Assembly: GCA_019637795.1 (NCBI GenBank)
Contig: JAHBUY010000001.1
Location: 641,001 to 705,000, forward strand
Direction of reading: 5' to 3'
Origin: a bacterium
GTDB lineage: Bacteria; Desulfobacterota; Binatia; HRBIN30; CADEER01
Length of the DNA stretch: 64,000 bases
Under the pieces are notes generated by a model, which saw only the letters and a list, made by a program, of their open reading frames with translations, did no database searches and was not told where the DNA came from. Of the stretch, positions 52,336-61,835 are shown in pieces. The translations under genes and the position numbers were made by a program. Numbering within the stretch: the stretch's first letter is position 1; every line of letters starts with the position of its first letter.

Positions 52336-52662
52336 TCAGGCGGCGCGCCGGCCGTTGCCGGACAGCGGATCCTCGGCGCGGCCGCCGCTGCCGACGGCGA
52401 CCCGGGTCTTCTCCACCCGCAGCTTCAGCTCCTTGATCACCTGCAGATCGGACTGCATGCGGTTGAGCGACTCGACCAGGCGAGTCACTTCCTGAATCGC
52501 CGGATCGAGGTCCTCCAACGCCACCGCCTCGAGCCCGCGCTCGAGTTGCTTGAACATCCCAACCAGCGACCCGGTGTCGTTGACCCCGGCCTGTGACAGC
52601 CGGTTCTGCATCTTGCCGTAGAACACCAACAGGTCGTTCGCTTGCTTGCGCAGATCTTCCAT
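52336..52662 (-). CDS. Small helical hypothetical protein
   Basis: The 108-residue product is nearly all helix (EDLRKQANDLLVFYGKMQNR, then AIQEVTRLVESLNRMQSDLQ) and probably forms a coiled coil. No family recognised. It converges with the DUF4412-like gene, with seven bases between the stops. Confidence 0.6.
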   Translation of the reverse strand: MEDLRKQANDLLVFYGKMQNRLSQAGVNDTGSLVGMFKQLERGLEAVALEDLDPAIQEVTRLVESLNRMQSDLQVIKELKLRVEKTRVAVGSGGRAEDPLSGNGRRAA

Positions 52663-52819
52663 CGGTCCGGCCTCCCGTCCGCCAGTAGCGGCAAGGCAGA
52701 AGCCAGAAGCGTGCCGCCAGTCGCGGCGCTCTGCCGGCCTTCCTGCGACCGGGGAGGTGGCACTGCGAGTGACGTGTCGGTGTCAGCGCGGTGACGGACG
52801 GGCGGCGCGCTGCGGCCGC

Positions 52820-53065
52820 TCACTCCGGCTCGTCGCCGAAATGAGCGCGGGCGATGCGTTCCTTGAGATACTCGAGAGTGCCCAGGTCCTCGATGATGTC
52901 GCCGCCGGTGTCGTAGAAGAAGATCTCGCCTTCCTTGTTGCGGCCGACGGCCACCAGCCACTCGAGCTCGTCGCGATCCTTCAGCAGGTAATTGATCGTC
53001 TGGGAGACACCCCGCCCGGGAATGATGGTGATCTTGGGCGCCAGGGTCTTCGGCGGCTTGGCCAT
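52820..53065 (-). CDS. Small hypothetical protein
   Basis: The 81-residue product is soluble and mixed alpha/beta (KITIIPGRGVSQTINYLLKD, GEIFFYDTGGDIIEDLGTLE). It has a compact conserved look but I do not recognise a family. It lies 32 bases after the RlmD-like gene on the same strand. Confidence 0.6.
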   Translation of the reverse strand: MAKPPKTLAPKITIIPGRGVSQTINYLLKDRDELEWLVAVGRNKEGEIFFYDTGGDIIEDLGTLEYLKERIARAHFGDEPE

Positions 53066-53097
53066 CAGGGCTCACACCTTTACAGGCTGCGTGTGCG

Positions 53098-54474
53098 TCA
53101 TCGCATGCGGCGTCGCCTGCGTGGGCGCGTCCGCGAAAGGCTCGGCCCGTGACGCCGCGCAGACGCTACATCAGGGGCTGGGGGGTCGCAAGCGAGCGTT
53201 GCGGTGACGACGGTTTCGACGTGGTACGTGTGCGGAAAGAAGTCGATCGGCTGCACGCCGTCGATCCGATACGCGGTGTGCAACGGCCGCAGATCGCGCG
53301 CCAGGGTGGATGGATCGCACGACACGTACACCAGGCGGGGCGCCGCGATGCGCAGCAGCGCCGCGACGCAGGCGGCAGCGCCGCTGCGCGGCGGATCGAG
53401 GATCACGGCGTCGAAGCGTTCGCCGGCACCCGCGAGCTCCGCCACCGCCCGCTCCGCCGTCATCGCCAGCATCCGCAGCGGCGTCCCCGGTTCGCTGTCC
53501 GCCTGGGCGCGCGCGTCCGCGGCGGCGGTGCGGTCCTGCTCGACCGCGGTCACCAGCGCCCCGGCGCGGCGCAGCGGCAGTGAGAGGTTGCCGGCGCCGG
53601 CGTACAGGTCGAGCACGCGCATGCCGGGCCGCGGCGCCACGGCGGCCACGACCTGCTCGATCAGCAGGCGGTTGGCGGCATCGTTCACCTGCGTGAACCC
53701 CGGCGCGTGCACCTGGAGCGGCGGCGCGGCGGCGCCGACGACCGAGACCACCGCATCGCCCCAGACGCGCGTCCAACCACGGCCGCGCAACACCAGGCCG
53801 GCGACCGCCGGATGCGCGGCAAGCCAAGCGCGGCAGGCGGCCTCGTCGGCGGCGTGCCAGCCGCCCTCCGCCTCGCCCGCCACCACCACCCGCGCGCCCT
53901 CGCCGCGCGACGCGACCTCGAGACGCCGCAGCGCCGCGCGCAAGGCCGCCACCAGCGCCGGCAACCAGGCGAGGGCGGCGTCCACGTGCGGCTCGGCGAG
54001 CAGGCAGTGGTCGACCGCCACCAGGTCGTGCGAGGCGGCGGCGTGAAAGCCGACGACCCCGTCGGCGACGCGCAGCTTGAGCCGGCGGCGATACCCGTAT
54101 TCACGCGGCGACGGCAGCGGCGCCTGCACCGGAACGGTCAGGCCGGCGAGTCGCCGCAACTGCTCGGCGACGATGCGGCGCTTGGCGGCGAGCTGGGCGG
54201 CGTAGTCGAGGTGCTGCCAGGGACAGCCGCCGCAGCGCGGCAGGTAGGCACAGGGCGGGTGGCGGCGCGCCGCCGACGGACGGCGAACGGCGACGACGTC
54301 GGCGAAGGCGTAGCGCGGTCGTGTCTCGCGCAGCGCCACCTCGACTTCCTCGTGCGGCGCCGCGCCGCGCACGAAGATGACCTTTCCGTCCACCCGCGCC
54401 ACCGCGTGCGCGCCGTACGCCATCTCCCCGGTGGTGACGACCAGCCTCGCGGTCGTCTCGTCGCCGGCGGCCAT
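53098..54474 (-). CDS. RlmD/TrmA-type 23S rRNA uracil-C5 methyltransferase
   Basis: This 458-residue SAM-dependent enzyme methylates a uracil C5, as RlmD/RlmCD do on 23S rRNA. It has an N-terminal TRAM domain (VVTTGEMAYGAHAVARVDGK), four Fe-S-cluster cysteines (Cys75, Cys81, Cys84 in CAYLPRCGGCPW, and Cys157), the SAM loop VLDLYAGAGNLSLPL, FDAVILDPPRSG and the catalytic Cys in VYVSCDPSTLARDL. The last 35 residues (PPAPDVASARRHGPSL and on) are Arg-rich and not conserved. Exact target base (1939 or other) is not determinable. Confidence 0.9.
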   Translation of the reverse strand: MAAGDETTARLVVTTGEMAYGAHAVARVDGKVIFVRGAAPHEEVEVALRETRPRYAFADVVAVRRPSAARRHPPCAYLPRCGGCPWQHLDYAAQLAAKRRIVAEQLRRLAGLTVPVQAPLPSPREYGYRRRLKLRVADGVVGFHAAASHDLVAVDHCLLAEPHVDAALAWLPALVAALRAALRRLEVASRGEGARVVVAGEAEGGWHAADEAACRAWLAAHPAVAGLVLRGRGWTRVWGDAVVSVVGAAAPPLQVHAPGFTQVNDAANRLLIEQVVAAVAPRPGMRVLDLYAGAGNLSLPLRRAGALVTAVEQDRTAAADARAQADSEPGTPLRMLAMTAERAVAELAGAGERFDAVILDPPRSGAAACVAALLRIAAPRLVYVSCDPSTLARDLRPLHTAYRIDGVQPIDFFPHTYHVETVVTATLACDPPAPDVASARRHGPSLSRTRPRRRRRMR

Positions 54475-54555
54475 GGCAGGCGGCTACCACACGGGACCGG
54501 CAGCGCCTACCGCACCTGTCCGCCTCCACCCGGTGTGCTACGCTGCGCGGCTGCG

Positions 54556-54993
54556 ATGGAAGCTCGTCCGATCCGCTGCCGCCGCGCCCGCCGCACCGAT
54601 GCCGGGGCGATCTTCGCCCTCCTCACGGCCGCCGCGCCGGCCCCGGCGGACCGCGCCACCCGGCACCACTTCCGCAAGCTGGTCGCCGACCTGGGCGCCG
54701 ACTGCTACGTCGCCCTGCGCGACGGCACGGTCGTCGGCGTGGTCCACGTGACCTACGCCCGCCACCTCCTCGACGGACAGCGGGCGACGGTCGAGCTCGT
54801 GCGCGCCTCGGAAGACGACGTCGCCCGCGCCCTCGCGGCGCTGGTCCGCGAGCGCGCCGCGCGCCGCCACTGCCTGCTGATCGACTGGCGAGACGCCCCG
54901 GAGGACGGGGCGGCGGAAGCATTCGCGAGCGCGCTGGGCGCTCGCCGGATCGGCGCCACGGTGCGGGTTGAAATACCCGCACCGCGCGAGTAA
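54556..54993 (+). CDS. GNAT-like acetyltransferase
   Basis: The 145-residue protein has the N-terminal GNAT pattern (PIRCRRARRTDAGAIFALLT) and the central strands (GADCYVALRDGTVVGVVHVT), with a degenerate acetyl-CoA loop, so activity is uncertain. It precedes the glutamate dehydrogenase gene by 18 bases and is probably co-transcribed. Confidence 0.6.
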   Translation: MEARPIRCRRARRTDAGAIFALLTAAAPAPADRATRHHFRKLVADLGADCYVALRDGTVVGVVHVTYARHLLDGQRATVELVRASEDDVARALAALVRERAARRHCLLIDWRDAPEDGAAEAFASALGARRIGATVRVEIPAPRE

Positions 54994-55011
54994 CCCCGCG
55001 GCGGGATCCCC

Positions 55012-58000
55012 ATGGCGTCACTGCAGAAGGCGATCGCGCAGCTCATGGAGAGCCGCGCCGAGCAGCGCCCCACGCCGCCCGAGGGCGGCGCCGAGGAGAC
55101 GCCGGCGCCGGGACCGCTCGGCGCACCGCCCGCGACGCCCCCGCCGCCCGATCCGGTCCGCGTCGAGACCTTCGCCCGCGAGCTCTACGGCGCCGGCGGC
55201 GCGCTCGCCGAGGACGCCGACGCCTGGCCGCGCGCCGCCAGCGCCCTCGCCTTCCTGGGCGAGCGCACGGCGCCGATCGCGCTGCGCATCTTCACCCCGG
55301 AGCGCGGGCGCGACGGCTGGAGCAGTTCGCTGACCGTGGTGGAGACGGTGCTCGAGGATCGGCCGTTCATCGTCGACACGGTGCGCGCTTTCCTCCAGCG
55401 CGAGGGCGGCATGGTGCGGCTGCTGCTGCACCCGATCCTCGGCGTCGAACGCGATGCCGCCGGCCATCTGCGGCGCGTCACCCCGCCCACGCCCGGCGTG
55501 CCGCACGAATCGTTCGTGCACGTCGAGGTCGCCAACCTGGCGGCGAGCAGCGCGCTGCAGGAGCGGCTCGCCGATCGACTCGAACGCCTGGTCGCCGTCA
55601 CCGACGACTATCGCGCCATGCGTGCCCGCCTCGCCGACGCCGCCGCGACGCTCCGCGCCGCGCCGCTGCCCTCCCCGTGGGAGGAGGAGCGGGAGGAATC
55701 CGCCGCGTTCCTCGACTGGCTCGCCAACAAGAGCTTCGTCTTCCTGGGCTACCGCGAGTATGCGCTGACCACCGACGGGGCCCTGCGGGCGACCACGCGG
55801 GCCGGCAGCGGCCTCGGCCTGCTGCGCACCCCCGCGCCGTCGCGCTGGGCCGCGGGCGGCGACGTGCCGGCGGAGATCGCGGCGCGGCTCGGCGGCGCGC
55901 CCCTGATCCTGATGTCGAAGACGAATGCCGCCAGCCCGGTGCACCGCGACGCGCCGATGGACGACATCGCCATCAAGGAGGTGGACGCGCGCGGGGTGCT
56001 GGTCGGCGTGCGCCGCCTGATCGGCCTCTTCACCTTTCGCGCCGAGGGCCAGGCGGCCAGCGAGATCCCGCTCCTGCGTCGCCGCCTGGCGGCGATCCTC
56101 GACCGGCAGGGCATCGTCGCCGGCTCGCACGACGCCCGCAACCTGGTCGACCTCTTCAACAGCTTCCCGCGCGAGCAGCTCTTCTCCAGCCGCATCGAGG
56201 ACGTGCTCGACGCGATGCGCGCCATCGTCGACGCGGAGTCGGCGCTGCACGTCGGCCTCTTCGCCCACGCCGACGCCACCGGTCGCGGGCTGTTCGTGAT
56301 CGCGCTGCTGCCGCGCGCCCGCTATTCGACCGAGCTCGGCGAGCACATCACCGCCGCCGTCGCCCGCCATCTCGGCGGCCCGCTCCTGCTCGATCACCTG
56401 GCGCTCGACGACCGTACCGTCGCCCGCCTGCACTTCCAGATCGCGGTCGCGCCCTCCCAGCTCGCCGGGCCGGCGATGGCGGCGCTGCGCGAGGAGCTCG
56501 GCGGCCTGCTGCGCACCTGGGACGACGCCCTGGCCGAGGAGCTGGCGGCGCTCGTGCCCGCGGCGCAGCGCGGCGCGCTCGTCGCCCGCTATCGCGCCGC
56601 CTTCCCGGCCGCCTACAAGGCCGGGACCGAGATTGCCGCCGCCGCCCGCGACGTCGCCTGCATCGAAGCGCTGTGCGCCACCGGGGAGGCGCAGATCGAG
56701 CTCGCGCGCCCGGCGCCCGGCGCGGCGCCGACGCTCAACCTGTACGCCAGCAACGAGACGCTGGTCCTGAGCGAGTTCGTCCCCGTGCTCGAGAACCTCG
56801 GCCTGCGCGTGCTCGGCGAGGACGTGATCGCCCTGACGATGCCGGCGGGCGAGCGCGTCGCCATCCACCGCTTCGGCGTCGAGGGGATCGACGGCCGCGC
56901 GCTCGACGCCGACCGCGATGCGCCGCGCCTGGTGGCGGCGCTGCACGCGGTGCGGGCGCGGCGCACGGTCAATGATCCCCTGAACGCCCTGGTGCTCAGC
57001 GCCGGCCTCGACTGGCAGGCGGTGGCGGTGCTGCGCGCCTATGTCGCGCGCGCCAGTCAGAGCGGCGCCGGCGCGACCGCGACCATCGTCGAGACGCTCA
57101 ACGCCAATCCCACCTGCGCGCGCGCCCTGTTCGCGGTGTTCGCGGCCCGCTTCGATCCCGCCGCCACGACGCACCCGCCGCGCGAGCGGCTGGCGGGACC
57201 GGCCGCAGCGGCCGAGGCCGCCCTGCAGGCGGGCATCGCCGCCGTGCCGCTGCTGGTGCACGATCGCATCCTGCGCCATCTCGCCGCCGCGGTCGCCGCC
57301 ACGGTGCGCACCAATGCCTACGCGATCGCGCCGGGCGAGGCCCTTGCCCTGAAGCTCGATCTCACCCAGTTGCCGCAGCCGACGCCGCCGGCCGCCTTCG
57401 AGATCTGGGTCGAGGGCGTCGACCTGCGCGGCGTCCACCTGCGCGCCGGCCGCGTCGCCCGCGGAGGCATTCGCTTCAGCGATCGTCCCGACGACCTCCG
57501 GGCCGAGATCATGGGCCTGCTGCGCACCCAGGTGGTGAAGAACGCGGTCATCGTGCCGGTCGGCGCCAAGGGCGGCTTCGTCGTCGCCGGCGGCGCCCGT
57601 GCCGCCATCGAGCCGGCGCGCATCGAAGCCGGCTACCGCCGCTTCATCACCGCCGTGCTCTCGGTCACCGACAACGTCGAGCGCGGCACCATCAAGGCGC
57701 CCCCGGGCCTGATCGTCTACGATCCCCCCGATCCCTACCTGGTCGTCGCCGCCGACAAGGGCACCGCGGCGTTCTCGGACGTCGCCAACGAGATCGCCGC
57801 CGCGCGCGGCTTCTGGCTCGGCGACGCCTTCGCCTCCGGCGGCCGCAACGGCTACGACCACAAGTCGCTTGCCATCACCGCCCGCGGCGCCTGGGAGTGC
57901 GCGCGTCAGCACTTCCGCGAGCTCGGTCGCGACCTCGATCGCGATGCCGTGCGGGTGGCGGGGATCGGCGACATGAGTGGCGACGTGTTCGGCAACGGCC

Positions 58001-59871
58001 TGTTGCGCTCGCGTCATCTGCAGCTCGTCGCGGCCTTCGACCACCGCCACGTCTTCCTCGACCCCCACCCGGATCCCGAGCGCGGCATCCGCGAGCGGCA
58101 GCGGCTGTTCGCCATGCCGCGTTCGACATGGGCCGACTACGCCCCCGCGGCACTCGGCCCCGGCGGCGGCGTCTACCCACGGGACGCCAAGGCGATCCCG
58201 CTGTCGCCCGAGGCGCGGGCGCTGCTCGAGCTGGACGACCCGGCGCCGTCCGGCGAGGCGGTCGTGCGGGCGATCCTGCGCCTGCCGGTCGACCTGCTGT
58301 GGAACGGCGGCATCGGCACCTACGTCAAGGCGAGTGACGAGACGCACGTCGCCGTCGCCGATCCGGCCAACGACCCTGTGCGGATCGACGCGCGCGAGCT
58401 GCGCGCCACCGTCGTCGTCGAAGGCGGCAACCTCGGGTTCACTCAGCGCGGGCGCATCGAATACGCGCTCAACGGCGGCCGCATCAACACCGACGCGATC
58501 GACAATTCCGCCGGCGTCGACTGCTCCGACCACGAGGTGAATCTGAAGATCGCCCTGCACCCGCTGGTCGCCAACGGCACCCTGCCGGAGCCGGCGCGCA
58601 ACGCGCTGCTGGCGGAGCTCGCCGAACCGGTGTGCGCGGCGGTGCTGGCGCACAACCGTTCGCAGGCCCGGACGCTCCATCTCGACCAGACCCGCTCGCG
58701 CAGCGACCTGCCCCTGTTCCGCGATCTGATCAGCATCCTGGAGGCCGAAGCCGGCCTCGATCGGCAGGCGGCGCAGATGCCGACGCGCGAGGCGTTGCGC
58801 GTCCGGCGCGGCCTCTACAGCGGCCTCACCCGCCCCGAGCTCGCCGTGCTGCTGGCCCACACCAAGCTCGATCTGCAGCGGCGCCTGCTGCAGGCGCCGC
58901 TGTGCGACGACCCGGCGCTGGAGCCGCTGCTGCTCAGCTACTTTCCCGACGCGATTCGCGAGCGCTACCCGCGCGCCGCGGCGCAGCACCCGCTGCGGCG
59001 CGAGATCATCGCCGTTCAGCTCGCCAACCAGCTCGTCGATGACCTGGGAATGACCTTCCTGGTGCGCGCCGTGCGCGACACGGGCGGCGACGTCCTCGAG
59101 GTGGTGCAGGCGTGGCTGGCGGCGCGCGCCCTCGCCGACGGCGCGGCGTTGGATGCGGCGCTGAACGGCGCCGCCGAGCGGATGAACGGGGAGGCCGACG
59201 CCGCGTGCGCCATGCGGATCGAGCGCGCGTTCGAGGCCGCGGTCGCCGGTCTCGTGCCGTCGCTGCGTCCTCAGCGGCCGTTGGATGCGATCGTGCGGCC
59301 GCTGCAGGAGCCGGTCGGTCTCCTGTTGTCGGAGTGGCCGGCGCTCCTCGGATCGCGACGCGGCGCGGCGTACGCGGCCGACGTGCAGGCGCTCGAGGCG
59401 GCCGGCGTGCCGCCGCCCCTGGCCCAGCGGGTGGCGCTCCTGGCCGGCCTGGGCGACGCGATCGAGATCGCGCGCATCGCCGCCAACGCCAGCTCGCCCC
59501 TCCCGGCTGTCGCTCAGGTGTACGGCGAGCTCGGGACGGCGCTCGAGCTCGACTGGCTGCGCGAGGCGTTGCCCGGGGCCCTCTCCACGGACGACCGCTG
59601 GGAGGCGCGCGCCGCGGCCGGCCTGTTGGATCGGCTGCGCGCCACGCGCCGCCACCTGGTGGCCGACGTGCTGGCCACGCGCACGGTCGCCGCGGACGGT
59701 GCCGGACGCGTGGCCGCCTACACCGATGCCCGTCGCGATCAGGTCGACGTCATCGTCGGCCTGGCCCAGGACCTGCGCGCCGGCGCCACGCCTCCCCTTG
59801 CCGCCCTGCTGGTGCTGCTGCGCGAGATCGATCGCCTGAGCGAGCCCGGCCCGGCCCGCGGAAGGGCGTAG
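55012..59871 (+). CDS. Large NAD-dependent glutamate dehydrogenase (GDH-180 type)
   Basis: At 1619 residues this matches the 180-kDa class of NAD-glutamate dehydrogenase, which oxidises glutamate to 2-oxoglutarate and ammonia for catabolism. N-terminal ACT-like regulatory segments lead to the catalytic core: RVARGGIRFSDRPDDLRAEI, MGLLRTQVVKNAVIVPVGAK, DKGTAAFSDVANEIAAARG, then GDMSGDVFGNGLL and VVVEGGNLGFTQRGRIEYAL of the NAD domain. A helical C-terminal domain completes it. GGGAT before the ATG at 55012 is a fair ribosome site. No frameshift is seen along the whole frame. Confidence 0.95.
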   Translation: MASLQKAIAQLMESRAEQRPTPPEGGAEETPAPGPLGAPPATPPPPDPVRVETFARELYGAGGALAEDADAWPRAASALAFLGERTAPIALRIFTPERGRDGWSSSLTVVETVLEDRPFIVDTVRAFLQREGGMVRLLLHPILGVERDAAGHLRRVTPPTPGVPHESFVHVEVANLAASSALQERLADRLERLVAVTDDYRAMRARLADAAATLRAAPLPSPWEEEREESAAFLDWLANKSFVFLGYREYALTTDGALRATTRAGSGLGLLRTPAPSRWAAGGDVPAEIAARLGGAPLILMSKTNAASPVHRDAPMDDIAIKEVDARGVLVGVRRLIGLFTFRAEGQAASEIPLLRRRLAAILDRQGIVAGSHDARNLVDLFNSFPREQLFSSRIEDVLDAMRAIVDAESALHVGLFAHADATGRGLFVIALLPRARYSTELGEHITAAVARHLGGPLLLDHLALDDRTVARLHFQIAVAPSQLAGPAMAALREELGGLLRTWDDALAEELAALVPAAQRGALVARYRAAFPAAYKAGTEIAAAARDVACIEALCATGEAQIELARPAPGAAPTLNLYASNETLVLSEFVPVLENLGLRVLGEDVIALTMPAGERVAIHRFGVEGIDGRALDADRDAPRLVAALHAVRARRTVNDPLNALVLSAGLDWQAVAVLRAYVARASQSGAGATATIVETLNANPTCARALFAVFAARFDPAATTHPPRERLAGPAAAAEAALQAGIAAVPLLVHDRILRHLAAAVAATVRTNAYAIAPGEALALKLDLTQLPQPTPPAAFEIWVEGVDLRGVHLRAGRVARGGIRFSDRPDDLRAEIMGLLRTQVVKNAVIVPVGAKGGFVVAGGARAAIEPARIEAGYRRFITAVLSVTDNVERGTIKAPPGLIVYDPPDPYLVVAADKGTAAFSDVANEIAAARGFWLGDAFASGGRNGYDHKSLAITARGAWECARQHFRELGRDLDRDAVRVAGIGDMSGDVFGNGLLRSRHLQLVAAFDHRHVFLDPHPDPERGIRERQRLFAMPRSTWADYAPAALGPGGGVYPRDAKAIPLSPEARALLELDDPAPSGEAVVRAILRLPVDLLWNGGIGTYVKASDETHVAVADPANDPVRIDARELRATVVVEGGNLGFTQRGRIEYALNGGRINTDAIDNSAGVDCSDHEVNLKIALHPLVANGTLPEPARNALLAELAEPVCAAVLAHNRSQARTLHLDQTRSRSDLPLFRDLISILEAEAGLDRQAAQMPTREALRVRRGLYSGLTRPELAVLLAHTKLDLQRRLLQAPLCDDPALEPLLLSYFPDAIRERYPRAAAQHPLRREIIAVQLANQLVDDLGMTFLVRAVRDTGGDVLEVVQAWLAARALADGAALDAALNGAAERMNGEADAACAMRIERAFEAAVAGLVPSLRPQRPLDAIVRPLQEPVGLLLSEWPALLGSRRGAAYAADVQALEAAGVPPPLAQRVALLAGLGDAIEIARIAANASSPLPAVAQVYGELGTALELDWLREALPGALSTDDRWEARAAAGLLDRLRATRRHLVADVLATRTVAADGAGRVAAYTDARRDQVDVIVGLAQDLRAGATPPLAALLVLLREIDRLSEPGPARGRA

Positions 59872-59930
59872 TAATCGCCCGCCAGTGGCGCCATAATGCG
59901 CGCCGTCAAAACGGCCATGAGGAGCCCTGG

Positions 59931-60671
59931 GTGAGTGTGTCCGTCCGTTTCCTCGGTACCGGCGATGCGTTCAACGCGCGCGGCCGTTGCCACGCGAGTT
60001 ACCTGGTCGAAGCGCCGAGCGGCACGTTGCTGCTCGACTGCGGCGCCTCGGCGCTGCTCGCCATGCAGCGCGACGGGGTCGACATCGAGCGCCTCGACGC
60101 CATCTGCCTGAGCCATCTGCACGGCGACCATTTTGCCGGGCTGCCGTTTCTGTTCATCGCGCAGACCTTCGACGTCCCGCGGCGGCGGCCGCTGACCATC
60201 GTCGGACCGCCGGGCACCCGGGCGCGGGTCGAGGATCTCTTTCGCGCCATGTACCGCGACCTCGCCGCGCGCCCGCTGCCGTTCGAGGCGCGCTACGTGG
60301 AAGTCAGCGGCGGGACGCGGACGCCGATCGGCTCCGCCGAGCTGCTCTCGTTCGCCGTCCCGCACCAGGCGACCGAGATCTCGCTGGGCTACCGGCTCGA
60401 AATCGACGGCAAGGTGGTGCTGTACTCGGGCGACACGGGATGGACGGAGGCGCTGGTGACGTTGTCGCAGGGCGTCGACCTCTTCATCTGTGAGTGCTGC
60501 TTCTACGAGACGCAGGTCGACTTCCACATCGACTATCCGCGGCTCGCCGCCGAGCGCCGTCGCTTCGGGTGCCGACGCCTGGTGCTGTCGCACTGCGGCC
60601 GCGAGGTGCTCGCGCACCGCGACGAGATCACCGAGGAGATCGCCTCCGACGGTCTCGTCGTCGCGCTCTGA
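59931..60671 (+). CDS. Metallo-beta-lactamase-fold hydrolase (RNase Z-like)
   Basis: The 246-residue protein starts with FLGTGDAFNARGRCHASYLV, the typical strand-loop of RNase Z/ElaC-like and related hydrolases. It has the zinc motif LSHLHGDHFAG (HxHxDH), the Asp in LYSGDTGW and the final His in LVLSHCGREV. The full RNase Z exosite is not evident, so a phosphodiesterase or arylsulfatase-like role is equally open. The start is a GTG preceded by GAGGAG; no ATG start is in frame. Confidence 0.85.
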   Translation: MSVSVRFLGTGDAFNARGRCHASYLVEAPSGTLLLDCGASALLAMQRDGVDIERLDAICLSHLHGDHFAGLPFLFIAQTFDVPRRRPLTIVGPPGTRARVEDLFRAMYRDLAARPLPFEARYVEVSGGTRTPIGSAELLSFAVPHQATEISLGYRLEIDGKVVLYSGDTGWTEALVTLSQGVDLFICECCFYETQVDFHIDYPRLAAERRRFGCRRLVLSHCGREVLAHRDEITEEIASDGLVVAL

Positions 60672-60680
60672 CCGACGCGC

Positions 60681-61835
60681 TCAGCGCGGTTCGCGCTGCC
60701 GGGCCGCCTGACCGGGCGTCACGATCAACGAGCCCTTGGCGCGCTCGGCCTCCTGCCGCGCCGCGAGCTGCGCGAAGTAGGCGAAGCTCGCGCGCACCAA
60801 CTGATCGCAGAACGGAATGTCGCGCGGCGGCGCGCCGGCGGCGAGCGCCGCGGCGACCGCGCCGGCCTCGGCGGCGCGGTCGGGACGGCGGGTGGCGGCG
60901 AAGTAGCGCGCCATCTCCGCCAGCCGCCGCCCCCAGCGCTCGCTCTGCGCGCCGCCGAACGTGTGGTCGACGGCGCGGGCCAGAATGTCGTCGAAGCGCT
61001 CGCGCTGCTGCAGCTCGTTCAGCACCAGTGGGCTGTCCTGCACGCTGCTGAATTCCTCCAGGAACGGCGCCAGCTCCTCGGCCGGGCGGAACCAGGTGCG
61101 CAGCTCGGGCTCGCCCAGCATGTCGGCCGAGCGGGCGAGCGCGGCCGCGTCGGCGGCGGGCGGCGGCAGCGGCGACGCCTCGGTCGGCGCCTCGCGCCAC
61201 AGTTGCGCCCGCAACGCCGGATAGTCCCCCTCCATGCGCCCACCGCTGGCGCGCGCCGCCTCGAAGGCACGCCGCACCAGGGCGTCGGCGTGGCGCCAGT
61301 CGACGGCCGCGAGACGGACGTCATGCCGCTGCTCGAGCTCGCCGCGCAACGTCTTGAGGGCCTTGCGGCTGGCACTGTGCAGCGCCACCTCGCGCAGGCC
61401 CTCGACGTCGTTGATGACGGCGAACAGATGGAGCACCCCGCCGGGCTGCGGCCGGATCAGCCACACCAGTTGGTCGCCGCGGCCGTCGACGCTGGAGACG
61501 TAGCCCTCGAGCGGCGGCGCGGACGGTGGCGTCGCGACGGGCGCCGCGGCGGGTCCATCGGCGATCGCGACGCCGCGCTGCTCCAGCCGGTAGAGCGCGC
61601 GCTTGATCTCCTTGCGCAGGCCCTTGTCGGTCGCGGCGGCGCGCATCTGCTGCAACTGGCGCGCGCTCGCCTGGCTCGCGATCCCGCCCAGTCGGTGCGC
61701 GATCGCGACATCCGCATCCGCCGCGCGGCCGGCGTGGGCCGTGAGCGCCGCGACGTCCGCGTCCGCGGCGACGCCCCAGTCGGTCAGCAGGCGCTCGCCC
61801 ACCGCCTGCCGCTGATCAGTGCCCGGCTTGGCCAT
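60681..61835 (-). CDS. Conserved hypothetical protein
   Basis: The 384-residue product has no signal peptide. The N-terminal third is helical (ADVAIAHRLGGIASQASARQ, KEIKRALYRLEQRGVAIAD). The centre is beta-rich (YVSSVDGRGDQLVWLIRPQP, LHLFAVINDVEGLREVALH), and the end is helical. I do not recognise the family. It overlaps by 20 bases the M23 peptidase gene on the same strand, so the two are probably co-expressed. Confidence 0.65.
   Translation of the reverse strand: MAKPGTDQRQAVGERLLTDWGVAADADVAALTAHAGRAADADVAIAHRLGGIASQASARQLQQMRAAATDKGLRKEIKRALYRLEQRGVAIADGPAAAPVATPPSAPPLEGYVSSVDGRGDQLVWLIRPQPGGVLHLFAVINDVEGLREVALHSASRKALKTLRGELEQRHDVRLAAVDWRHADALVRRAFEAARASGGRMEGDYPALRAQLWREAPTEASPLPPPAADAAALARSADMLGEPELRTWFRPAEELAPFLEEFSSVQDSPLVLNELQQRERFDDILARAVDHTFGGAQSERWGRRLAEMARYFAATRRPDRAAEAGAVAAALAAGAPPRDIPFCDQLVRASFAYFAQLAARQEAERAKGSLIVTPGQAARQREPR

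Noticed and set aside
55018..59655. 1545-codon open frame on the minus strand opposite glutamate dehydrogenase
   Set aside because: It is the mirror of a real gene at high G+C, rich in Arg, Gly and Gln with no domain; the plus-strand product is a clear family match.
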